64,000 nucleotides of DNA, taken from assembly GCF_030272615.1 (NCBI RefSeq), contig NC_081413.1:99170239-99234238 (forward strand), given 5' to 3'. This DNA is from Cryptomeria japonica (taxonomy: Eukaryota > Streptophyta > Pinopsida > Cupressales > Cupressaceae). The number at the start of each line of letters is the position of its first letter. Position 1 is the stretch's first letter. Shown here in pieces: positions 10,151 through 21,771 of the stretch. A model generated the notes under the pieces. The model worked only from the letters and a program-made list of their open reading frames with translations. It made no database searches and was not told the origin of the DNA. Position numbers and translations under genes: made by a program.

Positions 10151-13100
10151 ATTACCCCTAGCCAAGGAGAACTTTAAAATGTATTAAGAATGTCAAAATG
10201 CAAGATATTACAAAGCATGAGGAATTATGAGGAAGATAGGAAGGTGTGAAGAATGGTATGAGACACCTTAGAGAGACTTGGAAACAAATAGCAAACTTCC
10301 AAGTGAATTAGAAAACTTAGTTTGGAAAGAATCGAGTGTTAAGAGATGGGATTTTGTTTTTATAGAGTTTTAAATATGCCCCAGAGTCTTATAAATGTAA
10401 ACCTCTACTAGAGATTGGTCTCTACCTCATGGGGATTATTGAGCACATAGATAATCTATTGATGAAAACCAAGATATTCATTATTAGACCTCTCTGGCCC
10501 CTATTAGAAGAGATCATGTTCAGTGAGGATCATCGCAATCCATGAGTTGTCATTTTTCTTCTCCATCAACTTCTGGTGATGGGATTGTTGGTTAGTTAGA
10601 TTCTAACTAGTTCTCTCAATTGGCTCTTGTTATTTTTCTTGTTTGAGTTGTTGCTGAAGATAAACAAGATGACAATGATAAATATGGTCTTGATGGTTAG
10701 GACCCTCCTATAGATACTTTAGACCCCATTGATGTTGGGTTAAACAAGATGGTTGAGACTCACAACCTCCTCACTTTGTTCTTGCTTTCACCATGTATTA
10801 CCCAGTAGTAATTGTGTTATCATGTTATTGTGTTTTGTTTATATTTGTTGTCTTGTTGGACATTTTGGGTTCAATGATCTCCATCCACCTTTTTTGTGCA
10901 TATGTATAGCACTATTTTATAAATGGTAATATAAACACTATTTATAAAAAAATATGGAAATAAATTTTTGATTATATTGTTATGTAGTAGTTGATGGTTT
11001 GTAAATAAATCGAAGAAGTGAACTAAGGGTCAATGTGGTTTTGTTTAGTCAAGGAAGACTTTCTAATGCATTGGGAATTCAAATTTATCAAAAATGGAAG
11101 GTACTACAAAGCATGAGGGATTATAAAGAAGTTAGGAAGTTGACATCTTAAAGAGATTTTAAAATAAGTTTCAAATCTCAAAGTGAGGTGGAAAAATTAA
11201 TTTAGAAAGGCACATGTATTATGAGATGGAATTTTATTTTTGTATAGTTCTAATTATGCAATAGAGAGAAATTCAATACCCATTGTGCATGGATGTGATA
11301 ATAAAACAAGTAGAAAACCAAACTTTTGCTAAAATTTCACCAATTAAATGGTTTGTTGAAGTCTTGTTGTTTGAGAGTTATATATTTTTTTCTTTATATT
11401 ATGGACCTCTTTCATTCACAACACTTGAATGTATATGGTTAACAATAATAAACATCTACTATAAAAGTGTGAAGATTCTTCCTATAATAATCTATGAGAG
11501 GTATAGAGAAAATATAATCTGAACAATGCTAGTAAAGAATTAACACAAATAATTACAATTCCACAATAGGAAAATTGTATCCCAAAATACATTTTTCAAT
11601 TTAAAAAACTAGTATCAAAAGTGTCAACATCTTTTATATTATTCGAAACAATGTGAATACAATACAATCCAAAAATATTCACCTTCATGGATCACCAACT
11701 ATGTCTAGGGTGTGTACATAGAAATGGTGAGTCTAAAAGGGGTCGAAAGTGTTCACTTTTGTTCTTTAAAATTAGTAAAATTTGTTCTTAAAAAAATGGT
11801 CATGCTTAAATTTTGAAAATGCGAAAATAACAAAGATTTGTAGTACTCATAATCTAGTGTCCAAATTACTTTTTTTTAAATGACGGCAATTAAAAGTTTC
11901 AAATAGGGAAAACACACAAAGTGCTCCTATTTTTGTCAAAGAGAAATAACATAGTATTTGGTGTGCTTCCCCTAAAATTTTTGAAAAGTATTTCACAAAT
12001 CATTTCATCTAAAAATTAGCTAATATTACATAATCTATGATTAACTAAAAATAAATATGTAAACATTTTTACTAATTTTGAAAGTGGACACATCTTGAAA
12101 AATGAAAAGTTGAACCTGTTCGCCCTATTTTTTTTGACACTAATCAAAATTCAAATTTTTAATGTGTATATAACAATTTCAAGTTCATGTAAAAATGTTA
12201 TTTATTTTAAATTCGAATACATAGATGAAAAATGGCACCAAGAATATGATACATAGGTTTTTTTTAAAAAAAAGAGGACATTAGCAAAATATATTGAAGA
12301 TCAAAACCTTAATATATCCTAAATAAAAGAATTACATGGTTAGAAAAGTAATAGTGTTTGATATTATTGTGACATTTCCAAATCAACATAAAAAATTATG
12401 TAAACTTGATGGAAAGAAAGATTGACATTTAAATATATGTTTTTATATTTTATAAAAAAAACACATCTTTAGACATCGACATACAAGTCTAACCTGAAGG
12501 GTTGGTATTTTTCAAGGAAAGTTATCGTGCCCTTGCATTTCTTTCTATGTAAAAAATAAAATATGGTCTAAAAGTATATGCATCCCATGATTTTGTACCT
12601 TGTTTTTCCTACAAATTACGTATTCTTTGACATACATACTTTTCATAGTTTTGAGGAATTGCAATCATTGTTTAATTGATCTATAACCTTTTCTTCTTCT
12701 ATTGATGTAAAATATCAAAATTTTATATTTTCAAGTTGAATTTCATAGTATCAATCATTATTTTCATGTTTTGAAGAATTTGAAATATTGTTTTCACGTT
12801 TTAAAAAATTTAAATAATTATTTTTATGTTTTATATTTGAATTTAATAGTTGTTTATCATTATTTATTTTATTTTGACTAATTGACATACTGCATTAATA
12901 TATATATCCACATCTCAAAAATTTTTATAAAATGCTCAAACATTAGAGGAGTGTGAAGCCAACAATAATCAAAAGATAGAATGAATGAGACAAATTTATG
13001 AAATTAAGATTGAATCCTAAAGTTGAAGGTATGCTATCTTTTCTTTCCTAACTTGATATTGAACAATTTTTTCTCAAACACTAATTGAATTAATAAATAA

Positions 13101-14150
13101 TAAAAAATGAATGATGATGCAATTTTAAATAATTAAATCTAGATATTATTGCAATTGATGAACCTAGTAAAAATATAATAAATATATTAAATATGTAAGT
13201 GATCAAATGTCTCAAGGAACCCTTCAAAATGTTTAATAATTACATATCTCATGATGTGCACTTCAGATACTCAAATGCATTTAATCAAGGTGTCATAAGA
13301 GAATAAATTAATTATCAACAATACATTTGCAACACTAAAAATAAACCAACTCAAGTTAGAGATAATTAAGATGAATGATTCCTTGCGATATTACATATGA
13401 CATCTAAATGAATGTCAATTTTTAGCCTTAGTGCAATAAGTTTTATTATAATTTTACTTTCCATAAAACTTGTAATTTTATATTTTAATGAGTTTAAAAA
13501 TGTGTCCATTATGGAAAACTTACATTTGTTCTTTTAAACATTTTTTTTTAAAAAGAAGGCGAATGGTCATGAGAGGAAGGTGAAATATTAATCTGCCTAT
13601 GGAATTTAAAACCTTGTCCTATTATATAAGAATTTATGATCAATTTTGTAGAGATTGTAAAGAAAAGGATTTTTTTTTTTGAACTTCTAGAAAATAAACA
13701 ATGAATTTAAATCAAAACTTTGTGCTTGAAATTGTTTTTTGAATATTTCTTGTAAGATATATGAAGTTTCTAGATTGTTATTATTAAAAACATTTATATT
13801 TCTCTATGTTGAATTAAATTAATTTCTATAGTTTAATATTTATTTCAGTTCATATTTTTTCATTTTCAATATTTTTATACTAAAAAAACCCTTCCAAAAA
13901 AATCAAATTTTCAAATTATAAATAAAAATATACTTTGTACATAGAATTTTAGGTTTCCAAATAGATATAATGTACATTTCAAAAATATTTTTTTTCAAAT
14001 TATAAAAAAAATGATAAATGCTACTTTACTTACCAATAATTATCAAAATATATGTATTCATTCCCATATAATTATTTTTAAAATTGCACCACTTATAGAC
14101 CCAATAAAAAATTAGTTAAAATGCCCATGCATAATGTTATTGAATCACAT
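10151..14150. repeat. Intergenic flank, block A of a 4-5 kb duplication
   Basis: This AT-rich, non-coding stretch is collinear with 33786-37790. Matching landmarks in order include aggaagatagg with gaatggtatg (10230/33870), tctacctcatggggattatt (10421/34061), tttcaccatgtattacccag (10786/34426), tgctcctatttttgtcaaa (11921/35601) and taaaagtatatgcatccca (12569/36244). It ends in P450 coding sequence in both copies. No intact gene is seen. The only longer open frame (11283-11522) has no recognisable domain and is not preserved in block B. Confidence 0.8.
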
Positions 14151-14186
14151 CTATAGATTAAACAAAAATGGAAAGAAGCCTTAACT

Positions 14187-14957
14187 TTATAACTTTTGAA
14201 ACATGAATTGAGCACCATGTAGGGGACGAAGAGTGAAAATAGTTGCAGGGGCATGGACGTAGGCGGGTGAGATAGAGAAAGAGAAATGTTGCAATATCAT
14301 TGTGTATCACCTTGGCTTCAATCATAGCAAAATTTTGGCCTATACAGGTTCTAGGTCGAAATCCAAAATTTGTGAATGCGTAAGGATGGGTAGAGGCCTT
14401 TGAAATCCCTTCACTAAATCTTAGGGAATTGAACTCCTTGACATCATTCCCCCACAAATTTATATCATGGTACACCATAATTGATTTTAGCATAAGCTTT
14501 ATGCCAGCTGGGATAGTCAAATTTCCTAATTGCATCTTTTTGTAAACCTTTCTTGGTAAAACTATTGTTGGAGGATAAAGCCTCAACACCTCATAAAAAA
14601 TCATGTTCACCTGGTAAATAATACCAAATCATTTCAAAGTTTATTCTCTTTGGCAAAGATATGGAATTATGATAGTCCTAAGTTAGCCCCACAAAAACAA
14701 AAACAAATCTTACTAGTTTTAGACAAGACAGGGAATTGAATTTTGGAATCTTTCTTGAAGATATGAAGCACTTCCTTCCTTGCTTGATCTTGCCAATCCA
14801 TGTGCATTCCTAACACAATGAGTGTCCATGTAAGTAAATTGGCAGTAGTCTCACTCCCTGCAGTAAAGAAAGTCTCGCACTCATTAACCATCTCTTCAAG
14901 AGATAACCTCAAAAAATTCTTTTTGTCCTTGAATTCATTCTTGTAAGCATCCATCAT
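14187..14957 (-). pseudogene. Truncated P450 pseudogene (exons 4-5 only)
   Basis: Remnant of a CYP72-clan P450 most like P450-3 (shared KKMQLGNL, LMLKSIM and WGNDVKEF). Exon 5 spans 14610-14187 and the surviving 3' part of exon 4 spans about 14957-14714, with the GT-AG intron between them retained. Everything before the residue corresponding to about 298 is missing. The break falls in MMDAY, where P450 coding sequence joins the flank repeat that starts ttgtaaaacc at about 14967. Further damage includes a 2-nt deletion near the end of exon 4, a frameshift in exon 5 after EAKVI, and Gly-to-Arg in the heme loop (FGFRPRTCIG). It cannot encode a functional enzyme. Confidence 0.92.
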
Positions 14958-14959
14958 AT

Positions 14960-16790
14960 ATTGTAAAACCTTGGCCCATTATATAGGAAGTTATGACTCG
15001 TTTTGAAGAGATTTTATAGAAAAGGAAAAAAATGATCTTTGGAGACTAAATTTTATTTTTTTATTTTTTTGCGTAAAATATATTTTGTTTTGTATGTTTC
15101 TTGTGCTTGATATTATTTTTTATTTTTTGAATATTTTCTTGTAAAAGTTTTGAAGTTTCTAGATTGTCATTCTTAAAAATAGTTGTATTTCTCTATATTT
15201 AATTAAGTTAATTTCTATTAAAATTTTTAATTTAATTCATATTCTTTTATTCACAGGAGTTTACAAATTTTATTTTATATATATAAAAAAAAACTTACCC
15301 CAACAAATCAATTCTACAAAATATAAATAATAATACTTGGTAAATAAAATTTACTTTCATTTTGATCATAGCTAATTAACAAAGTACTTATTTTCTATAA
15401 TAAAATCCATGATAATTTAAATTATTTAGTAGATTTGGAGGATAAATTTCATGAAGAATTATAATTATTTGAATGGAATCTACCTTAGAATGAATAGTTG
15501 ACAAAATAGATATTGGCCTCCTTATAGAAGAGAATTTTTAATGTTTTAGGTCCTAGAATATATATTGAATAAGGTGAGGTTGCCAAATGAATAATAAAAA
15601 CTAGAAAGGAGAGAAATGATAATTTAAAAAGGTTAATGGTTTGACATGTATGGGACCTTGAATAACATTCAAGAATTCATAACAAAAATTTGACATGATT
15701 TCTATGACTATCAAGGTTTCATGAATTAGGCTCAATTAGAAAAGGTAATAGAGGAAGGGTCATTGGGACTTGATGTTACATTGATTAACAAGCACATGTA
15801 GATGAGGATCTCGTATTGGGATTTTGAAAATTAATTGATCAAATATCTCGAGGCACTCTCCGAAGTGTTGTATCTTTACATATCTCCTAATGTGCACTTC
15901 AGAGATTCAAATGAATTGAACCAAGGTGATGTTAAAGAATCAATTGATAAATTCAAACAATATCAAGAATAGATTTACAACACTAAAAATAAAATAACTA
16001 AAATTGGAGATAATTAAGTTGGAAATCCTTAAAAAATTTACATCACATCCAAATGAATGTTAATCTTTAGCCTTGGTGTAATGTTGTATAATAATTTTCT
16101 TTTCATAAAACTTGTGATGTTATATTTTGATGAGTCTAAGAGTATTTCCATTATGAAATAGTTGTATTATTTCTTTTCAACACTTAGGAAAATCCTAAAC
16201 AAAAAGGTAAAAAATTATGAGAGAAATTTAGTGCATTATTTTGTTTATATATTGTAAAGCCTTGGTCCATTATATAAAAAATTGCATGGCCAATTTTGAG
16301 GAGATTGTAAAGAAAAGGAAAAATATGATCTTTTGGATAATAAGTCATGAATTCAAATCAAAATTTTGTGCTTGAAATAATTGATATTGATTTTTAATTT
16401 TTTGAAACTTCTCTTGTTAATTATTTAAAGTTGCTAGATTGTCCTTCTTAAAAATAGTTGTATTTATCTATAATGAATTAAATTAATTTCTATATTATAT
16501 TTAATCTATTTTACATTTTTTATTCCCAACTTTTTAATATTTCATTTTTAGATTTTATAAATCTTATCAACAAAATATAAATAATGATGTACATTATAAA
16601 TAACACTTTATACTTTCAATATATTGATAAACTTATGTATTTAATTTTATTTTTTTTAAAACTATTAAAATTTGATAAATATCAATTTATTTACCAACCC
16701 TTGTCAATTTTTTTTTTATAATTTTGTTTCAAAATGCACTAGTTATAAACCCAACTAAATGCCCCTCAATAAACAAAATGGAAAGACACC
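14960..16790. repeat. P450 3'-flank repeat, partial plus full copy in tandem
   Basis: The landmark attgtaaaaccttgg (with variants) occurs at about 14970 and again at about 16250, a period of about 1.28 kb. The stretch 14960-15330 matches the distal part of the flank (6361-6720). The stretch 15330-16790 matches the whole 5455-6900 block and leads directly into the stop codon of P450-2. No gene is seen. The arrangement is what unequal crossing-over between P450 flank copies would leave. Confidence 0.75.
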
Positions 16791-19221
16791 TTAATTTTGT
16801 AACTCTTGAAACATGATTTGAGCTCCATGTATCGGACGAAGAGTGAAAACCCACGTAGGGGCATGGATGTAGGCTAGTGAGATAGAGAAAGAGAAACGTT
16901 GCAAGATCATTATGAGTATCACCTTGGCTTCAAGCAATGCAAAATTTTGGCCAATACAGGTTCTAGGTCCTAACCCAAAACTTGTGAATGCAATAGGATG
17001 GGTAGAGGCCTTTGAAATACCTTCACTAAACCTTAGGGGATTGAACTCCTCCGAATCTTTCCCCCATAGCTCTACATCATGGTGCACCGTAATTGTTGGT
17101 AGTACAAGTTCTACATCTGTTGGGATAGTCAAATTTCCTAGTTGCATATTTTTGCAAGTCTTTCTTGTTGAAACAATTCCTGGAGGGTAAAGCCTGAACA
17201 CCTCATACAAAATCATGTTCACCTAACAAACATTAGAAACCATTTCATGTTTTATATGCTTTGGCAAAGATATGTAATTGTAATAATCCCAATTCACTAG
17301 AGAAAAAAGGAAAAAAGAAACAAAACAAAACAAAAGATTAAAATTCTTACTAGTTTTAGGCGAGAGATGGCATCAAATTTTGGAATTTCTTTATTGAATA
17401 TATTAAGCACTTCCTCCCTTGCTTTATCTTGCCAATCAATGTGCATTCCTAATAGAATGAGTGTCCATGTAAGTAAAGTGGTAGTAGCCTCACTCCCTGC
17501 AATAAAGAAAGTTTTGCACTCATCAACCATGTTTTGAAGAGATAAGCTCAGAAAATTCTTTTTGTCCTTCAATTTGTTCTTATAAGCATCCATCATCAGG
17601 CCCAAAAGATCAATTCCATAGCTATCACATTTCCTCATGTCAACGTTCTTCTTACGATTAAAGATCATTTCTGTCAATGATTTTTGATTCTTCATATCTA
17701 ACTTTCTAGACCTCAAATTACTTGAAATAGGCATAAACCTTCCAAAAATTAAAAAACAATAGTAAGAAAAATATTTTACATTTAAAATATGAAAATGAAA
17801 ATGTTAACTCAATGTCCACCATACTCATACTCAATGAAAATACCTTAATCATAGAAATATGAATTATTCATACACGGAGATGCCCAATAATGTTTTTTCT
17901 ACAATTTAAGAAAAGGTACCATGTACAAGAAGAAAGGAGGTACTATACTACCTGGAACCTGGGAAATTTATTTTCCCACAACTTTGACCAGCGAGAATGG
18001 TCAATTCAGCTAGCATGTGAAATATATGTTTTCCTTCCTCAAAACTAGACCCAAAAGTTGTCCGGGCTATCACATCTGCAGTAATGCATCGAAATTCTTC
18101 TGAGACCTCAATTTCTTTCATACCGTCTGCAATTGCATTTCCCCATTTCTCCAACATTTTTGCGGTGCTCGCTGCCACCACTGGAACCATTGTCTGACAC
18201 AAATCTCCCAATTAGCTCTCTACATATACTTTGAATTCCAAAAACTATATATATGATAACAGAATAAAACATCCTGGTCTGACTGATCTTAAGATGATGA
18301 TTAGTTTTCTTGAGTTCGATAGATCATATTTACAGAGACAAGGAGACCCACTTAAAAAAACGGTGAATATAAACTCACCTTCAAACTTTCTAAATGAAAG
18401 GCCGGATTGCGAAGCCTTCTTTGGCGAGCCCATTTCTCTCCATTGGAGCTTGCAAGGCCATAACCAAGTAAGCGTTTCAATTCAATATTGAGCTCAGGTT
18501 TCTCGCAATGCCCAAACTTGTTGGACAGAATCTGCTCCATTATCTCTGGGTCATCAACAACAATCCTTGCCTGTGTGCCCATCCAATACACATATATCCT
18601 GCCTAATCACACCAGGGAACAAGATTTTATTAGTATTATCAGAATTTTACAATTTATACAGTTGTCATTACAATTTATACAGTTGTCATTGTTATTTCTG
18701 AATTCAATTGTGTTAGATTTTTTCATCTTTGAACTTTCTATCATCATAATAATAGATCACAAACACGAATGATTGAAAACATTGACGATAAAAATCTCAC
18801 ACAATCGAATAAAAATACAATTGCCCCCCCCAAAAATTTTTTTTTTTTTTTTTCCTACCTGCAATAATCATAACTAAATTAATTCTTCATCAAAATTAGA
18901 AAAAAGAAAACATAAGGTGGTGTTGCAGGAATTTTCACCAGATTTTTTCACCCACACATCAATATGTGGAAGGACAAGATGTGTGATATCGTGGGGTGTG
19001 ATCTTTGAGGAAGTCGACTTGGCGTGCTTCCTCATTTCGAGTAATTCTTTGATGCTTCCATACAACAGCTTGTATGGGGGTCCATCAATGCCCTGATTTC
19101 GAAGGAACTTCTCTGTACGAAGAGGCACCCACCATATTTTCATCACAATATTCACCAATACAGCCGTCAATATGACACCCACAAAGCTTAAAACCGGCCA
19201 TAAGGAAAGATTCAGATCCAT
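16791..19221 (-). CDS. Cytochrome P450, CYP72 clan (P450-2), intact, altered I-helix
   Basis: Sister of P450-1, with about 85% identical residues in exon 5 by eye. Exons on the minus strand are 19221-18939, 18602-18379, 18193-17952, 17738-17351 and 17222-16791. Exon sizes (283, 224, 242, 388, 432 nt) equal those of P450-1, all introns are GT-AG, and the frame is open for 522 aa. The heme loop FGLGPRTCIG and ExxR (EVFR) are intact, and the membrane helix and QGxxGPPY hinge are present. The I-helix motif, however, is AGSEAT (330-335): codon GCT gives Ala where P450-1 and P450-3 have the first Thr. That Thr normally helps proton delivery to bound oxygen, so activity may be changed or lost. Exon 1 ends VKKSG rather than VKQYG. 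The open frame argues against a simple pseudogene. Confidence 0.92.
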
Positions 19222-19830
19222 TTCTATGTTGCAGAAAACTTATTTTTCTACAACTCAAGGGCTCCTTTGTGTTAATAGGAATCGAGATTCGCCTTCTATA
19301 AATAACCATTCTGCTTCATTTTATTAAAAAGAATTCCTGAATTTATAAATCTATATCCAATGTCAAGTGCTAATGAACAGGGGGGAAAGTAATAATACAA
19401 CAATGAAAGGGACGAATGGCTCAATGCATGCTTGGCATATTTTAGTGCGAGTTGTATTTTGGATGTTGTTAAATGTCTGGAGCGATGTAATCTTTCTGTC
19501 TTTCGTAATCACCGTCTCATTTCTTGAATATCACACTCATTATATGAATAACAGCAGTAGTAAATTGCGTGAATATCAAAGGAGAAATGTTCAAGGGCAT
19601 ATTTAATGTATTACCCTACAACAGAAGTTTGGAACGTCGCTTTGGTCGGCACTTGTTCTTTTCAGGATAAGATTCGAACGCCATCTCATTATAGAGTAGG
19701 GCCCTTCATGTTGTAGTGGGCTTTCCTATTTTATTTATTAAGTGGAATGCATAGGAAAAAGAAATCCAAATTTGGGACCTCTCTTATGGGCACTTTGGAT
19801 CTTGTTGATGCATGGGTAAATCATATGATT
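19222..19830 (-). promoter_or_regulatory. Upstream region of P450-2
   Basis: Homologous to 9270-9838 and 40036-40620. The TATA-like word of P450-1 is here TAATAAAAT (minus, about 19326-19318). A 15-bp segment present upstream of P450-1 (near 9513) and P450-3 is deleted near 19465. A single copy of the sequence that forms the 35-bp array upstream of P450-1 lies near 19777-19815. Similarity to the P450-1 upstream region ends at about 19830. Confidence 0.55.
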
Positions 19831-21771
19831 GGGACCCACCTTCTCTTCCTTTTGTTTTATTACGATTGTATACTTGCTTATTGTAATTATGTTATTATAT
19901 TTTTTTCTAGGTGTATGCGGGAAAAACGGGTTGATAGAACTCAAAATGCGAAAAACGGAGCTCTATGGAGCCTTGCACACACACTCACAGGACTTCTTGG
20001 TGCAAGCTATGGAGTAATGAAGCATCACTCAGCTTCGCAAGGTGGGTCCCATGGTTCTCTATCTTACACGGTCCCTCAAACCAATGTTTTTGCTCTCAAA
20101 TCACTGAGCAAAATGGTTTAGGGATGACAAATGCAAGAACAAGGGATGTTTTTTGTTGATTTAATATGAGATGCATCCTAAGCTATGCATGATTCTAGAA
20201 ATGCAATAAACTAATTATAAGATGACAAGGTTAGTAAACAAACTATCCTAGCATACTATATTAGTTAATGATTTAAGCTAATGATAATAGAAATACTCTA
20301 AAATGCATATTAGATTAATTTCTATTTTAAAGAGAGGCTAAATGATGAGCATATATGAAATGAGAGCTTGAATGTAATTTGAGCATAAGTGTGATATTAC
20401 AAACTTGGATTCTGAAAATGGAGGAATGAGAGCTCTATTTATAGCAAAAATAGGGCAATGGATGGTCAGGATTGAAAGAGTTGATCAAGGGTTGAGTTTG
20501 AAAGTTGGGAATCTATGTTTGCAACTTGTACGAATGAAATGATGACAATTGTCAACATAGGGTTGGGTTGAGAGAAGGGGTTGGAGGCATTAAATGCCTG
20601 AGAAGACCTTATGGTTATCTAGAGGGTAAGGGTCGAGCTTAAGTTAAGATTACCCATTGGATTAAGAGTTAATCCAAGGATAAACTCTTGTGCAAATGAT
20701 TAAGGAATAACCATGGTCAAAGCAATGAATGCTTGAAGAGACCCTTAGGTTGGATGAAGGTTAAGTTAGGCAAAAAGTCTCTAACCATGTAAGAGGGTTG
20801 AATTAACCATTAATGGTTTGGGAGACTTTGGAAAATTAAGTGGTTGAAGACTTGAAGCCTTTAATGGTTATCAAAGACTTTAAGGGTTTGAGAAGTGACT
20901 TCCCTTTGTTTAGGGATGTGACAAAGTTTAGAAGATGGGTTAGGTTAATTTAGAAGTGATTAGAAGGGTCTAGAAGAAATTTAGGAATAGGTTTTAGAAT
21001 GCAAGTGGGAGATGTAGGAAAATGCAAGTGGATGGAGGGATAATAGGATTTAATTGAAATAAAGTTAATTTAATTCAATTTGGTTGCAATTTGGGGAAAT
21101 TAAATAAATTAGATTTATTCAATTTAGGATAACTTATTTAATTAAATTTGAATTTAATTAAAAGTGGATAGAAGGGATTTAATTGAATAAAATGATTTAT
21201 TCATTAAATGGTATAGTGAATTTAATTTAAATAAATTGAGTAATTTACTTAATTTAAACATAAGAATATGGGAAATTTAATTAAATTAAATTTAATTAAA
21301 TAGAGAAATGAACATAAAATATTCATTTAGGAATATGGTCATTTTTATACGTCTACATTTTGCTCCTCTTTGAAGTGACGTGTGTGCACGTGTTATTTCA
21401 AAGAAAATGATGTGTTATCGTGATTTATGATCAAATACAATTTTTGTGTTGCTCTTATGATTTGCATATCGTGCCCCAGATTTGATTTGATGCGTGATGC
21501 CCCTCGGGAGATGAATCAATATTTTGAAAATTTTGATTGGTTTTGATGATTTGTGTGTGGTGTGTATGATTTTGTCTATGTGAAATATATAAATTGATTC
21601 ATCTCCCGATAATTTACAGTTTTTAGGGTATAAGGGAGACCACGAGCAAATTACATGCCCAGTTCCCTAACCCTAATTTCATTTTCCTCCTATTAAAGGG
21701 GAAAAGTGCTTTGATTTGATTCATTTGTGCATTGTTGACTTTGGAGAAAGAGAATTTGGAGAGAAGTCAAA
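19831..21771 (+). mobile_element. 5' non-coding part of a PMD-type mobile unit (unit 1)
   Basis: AT-rich DNA with runs of TTTAATTAAATTAAATTT leads into the PMD gene. Landmarks are shared with two other places in the window. The words acattttgctcctctttgaa (21355) and gcccctcggga (21499) correspond to acatttgcccctctttgaa (48471) and gccccctcgggag (49013) on the plus strand. On the minus strand they correspond to acattttccccctcttcga (about 53995) and gtcccctcgagag (about 53870). The repeated layout suggests one mobile family, but I saw no clear LTR ends, primer-binding site or polymerase. Confidence 0.45.

Noticed and set aside
19747-20159. Overlapping plus-strand frames of 62-124 codons after the P450-2 upstream region
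   Set aside because: Three frames open over the same short stretch with unrelated translations. No domain or conservation in the other upstream copies.
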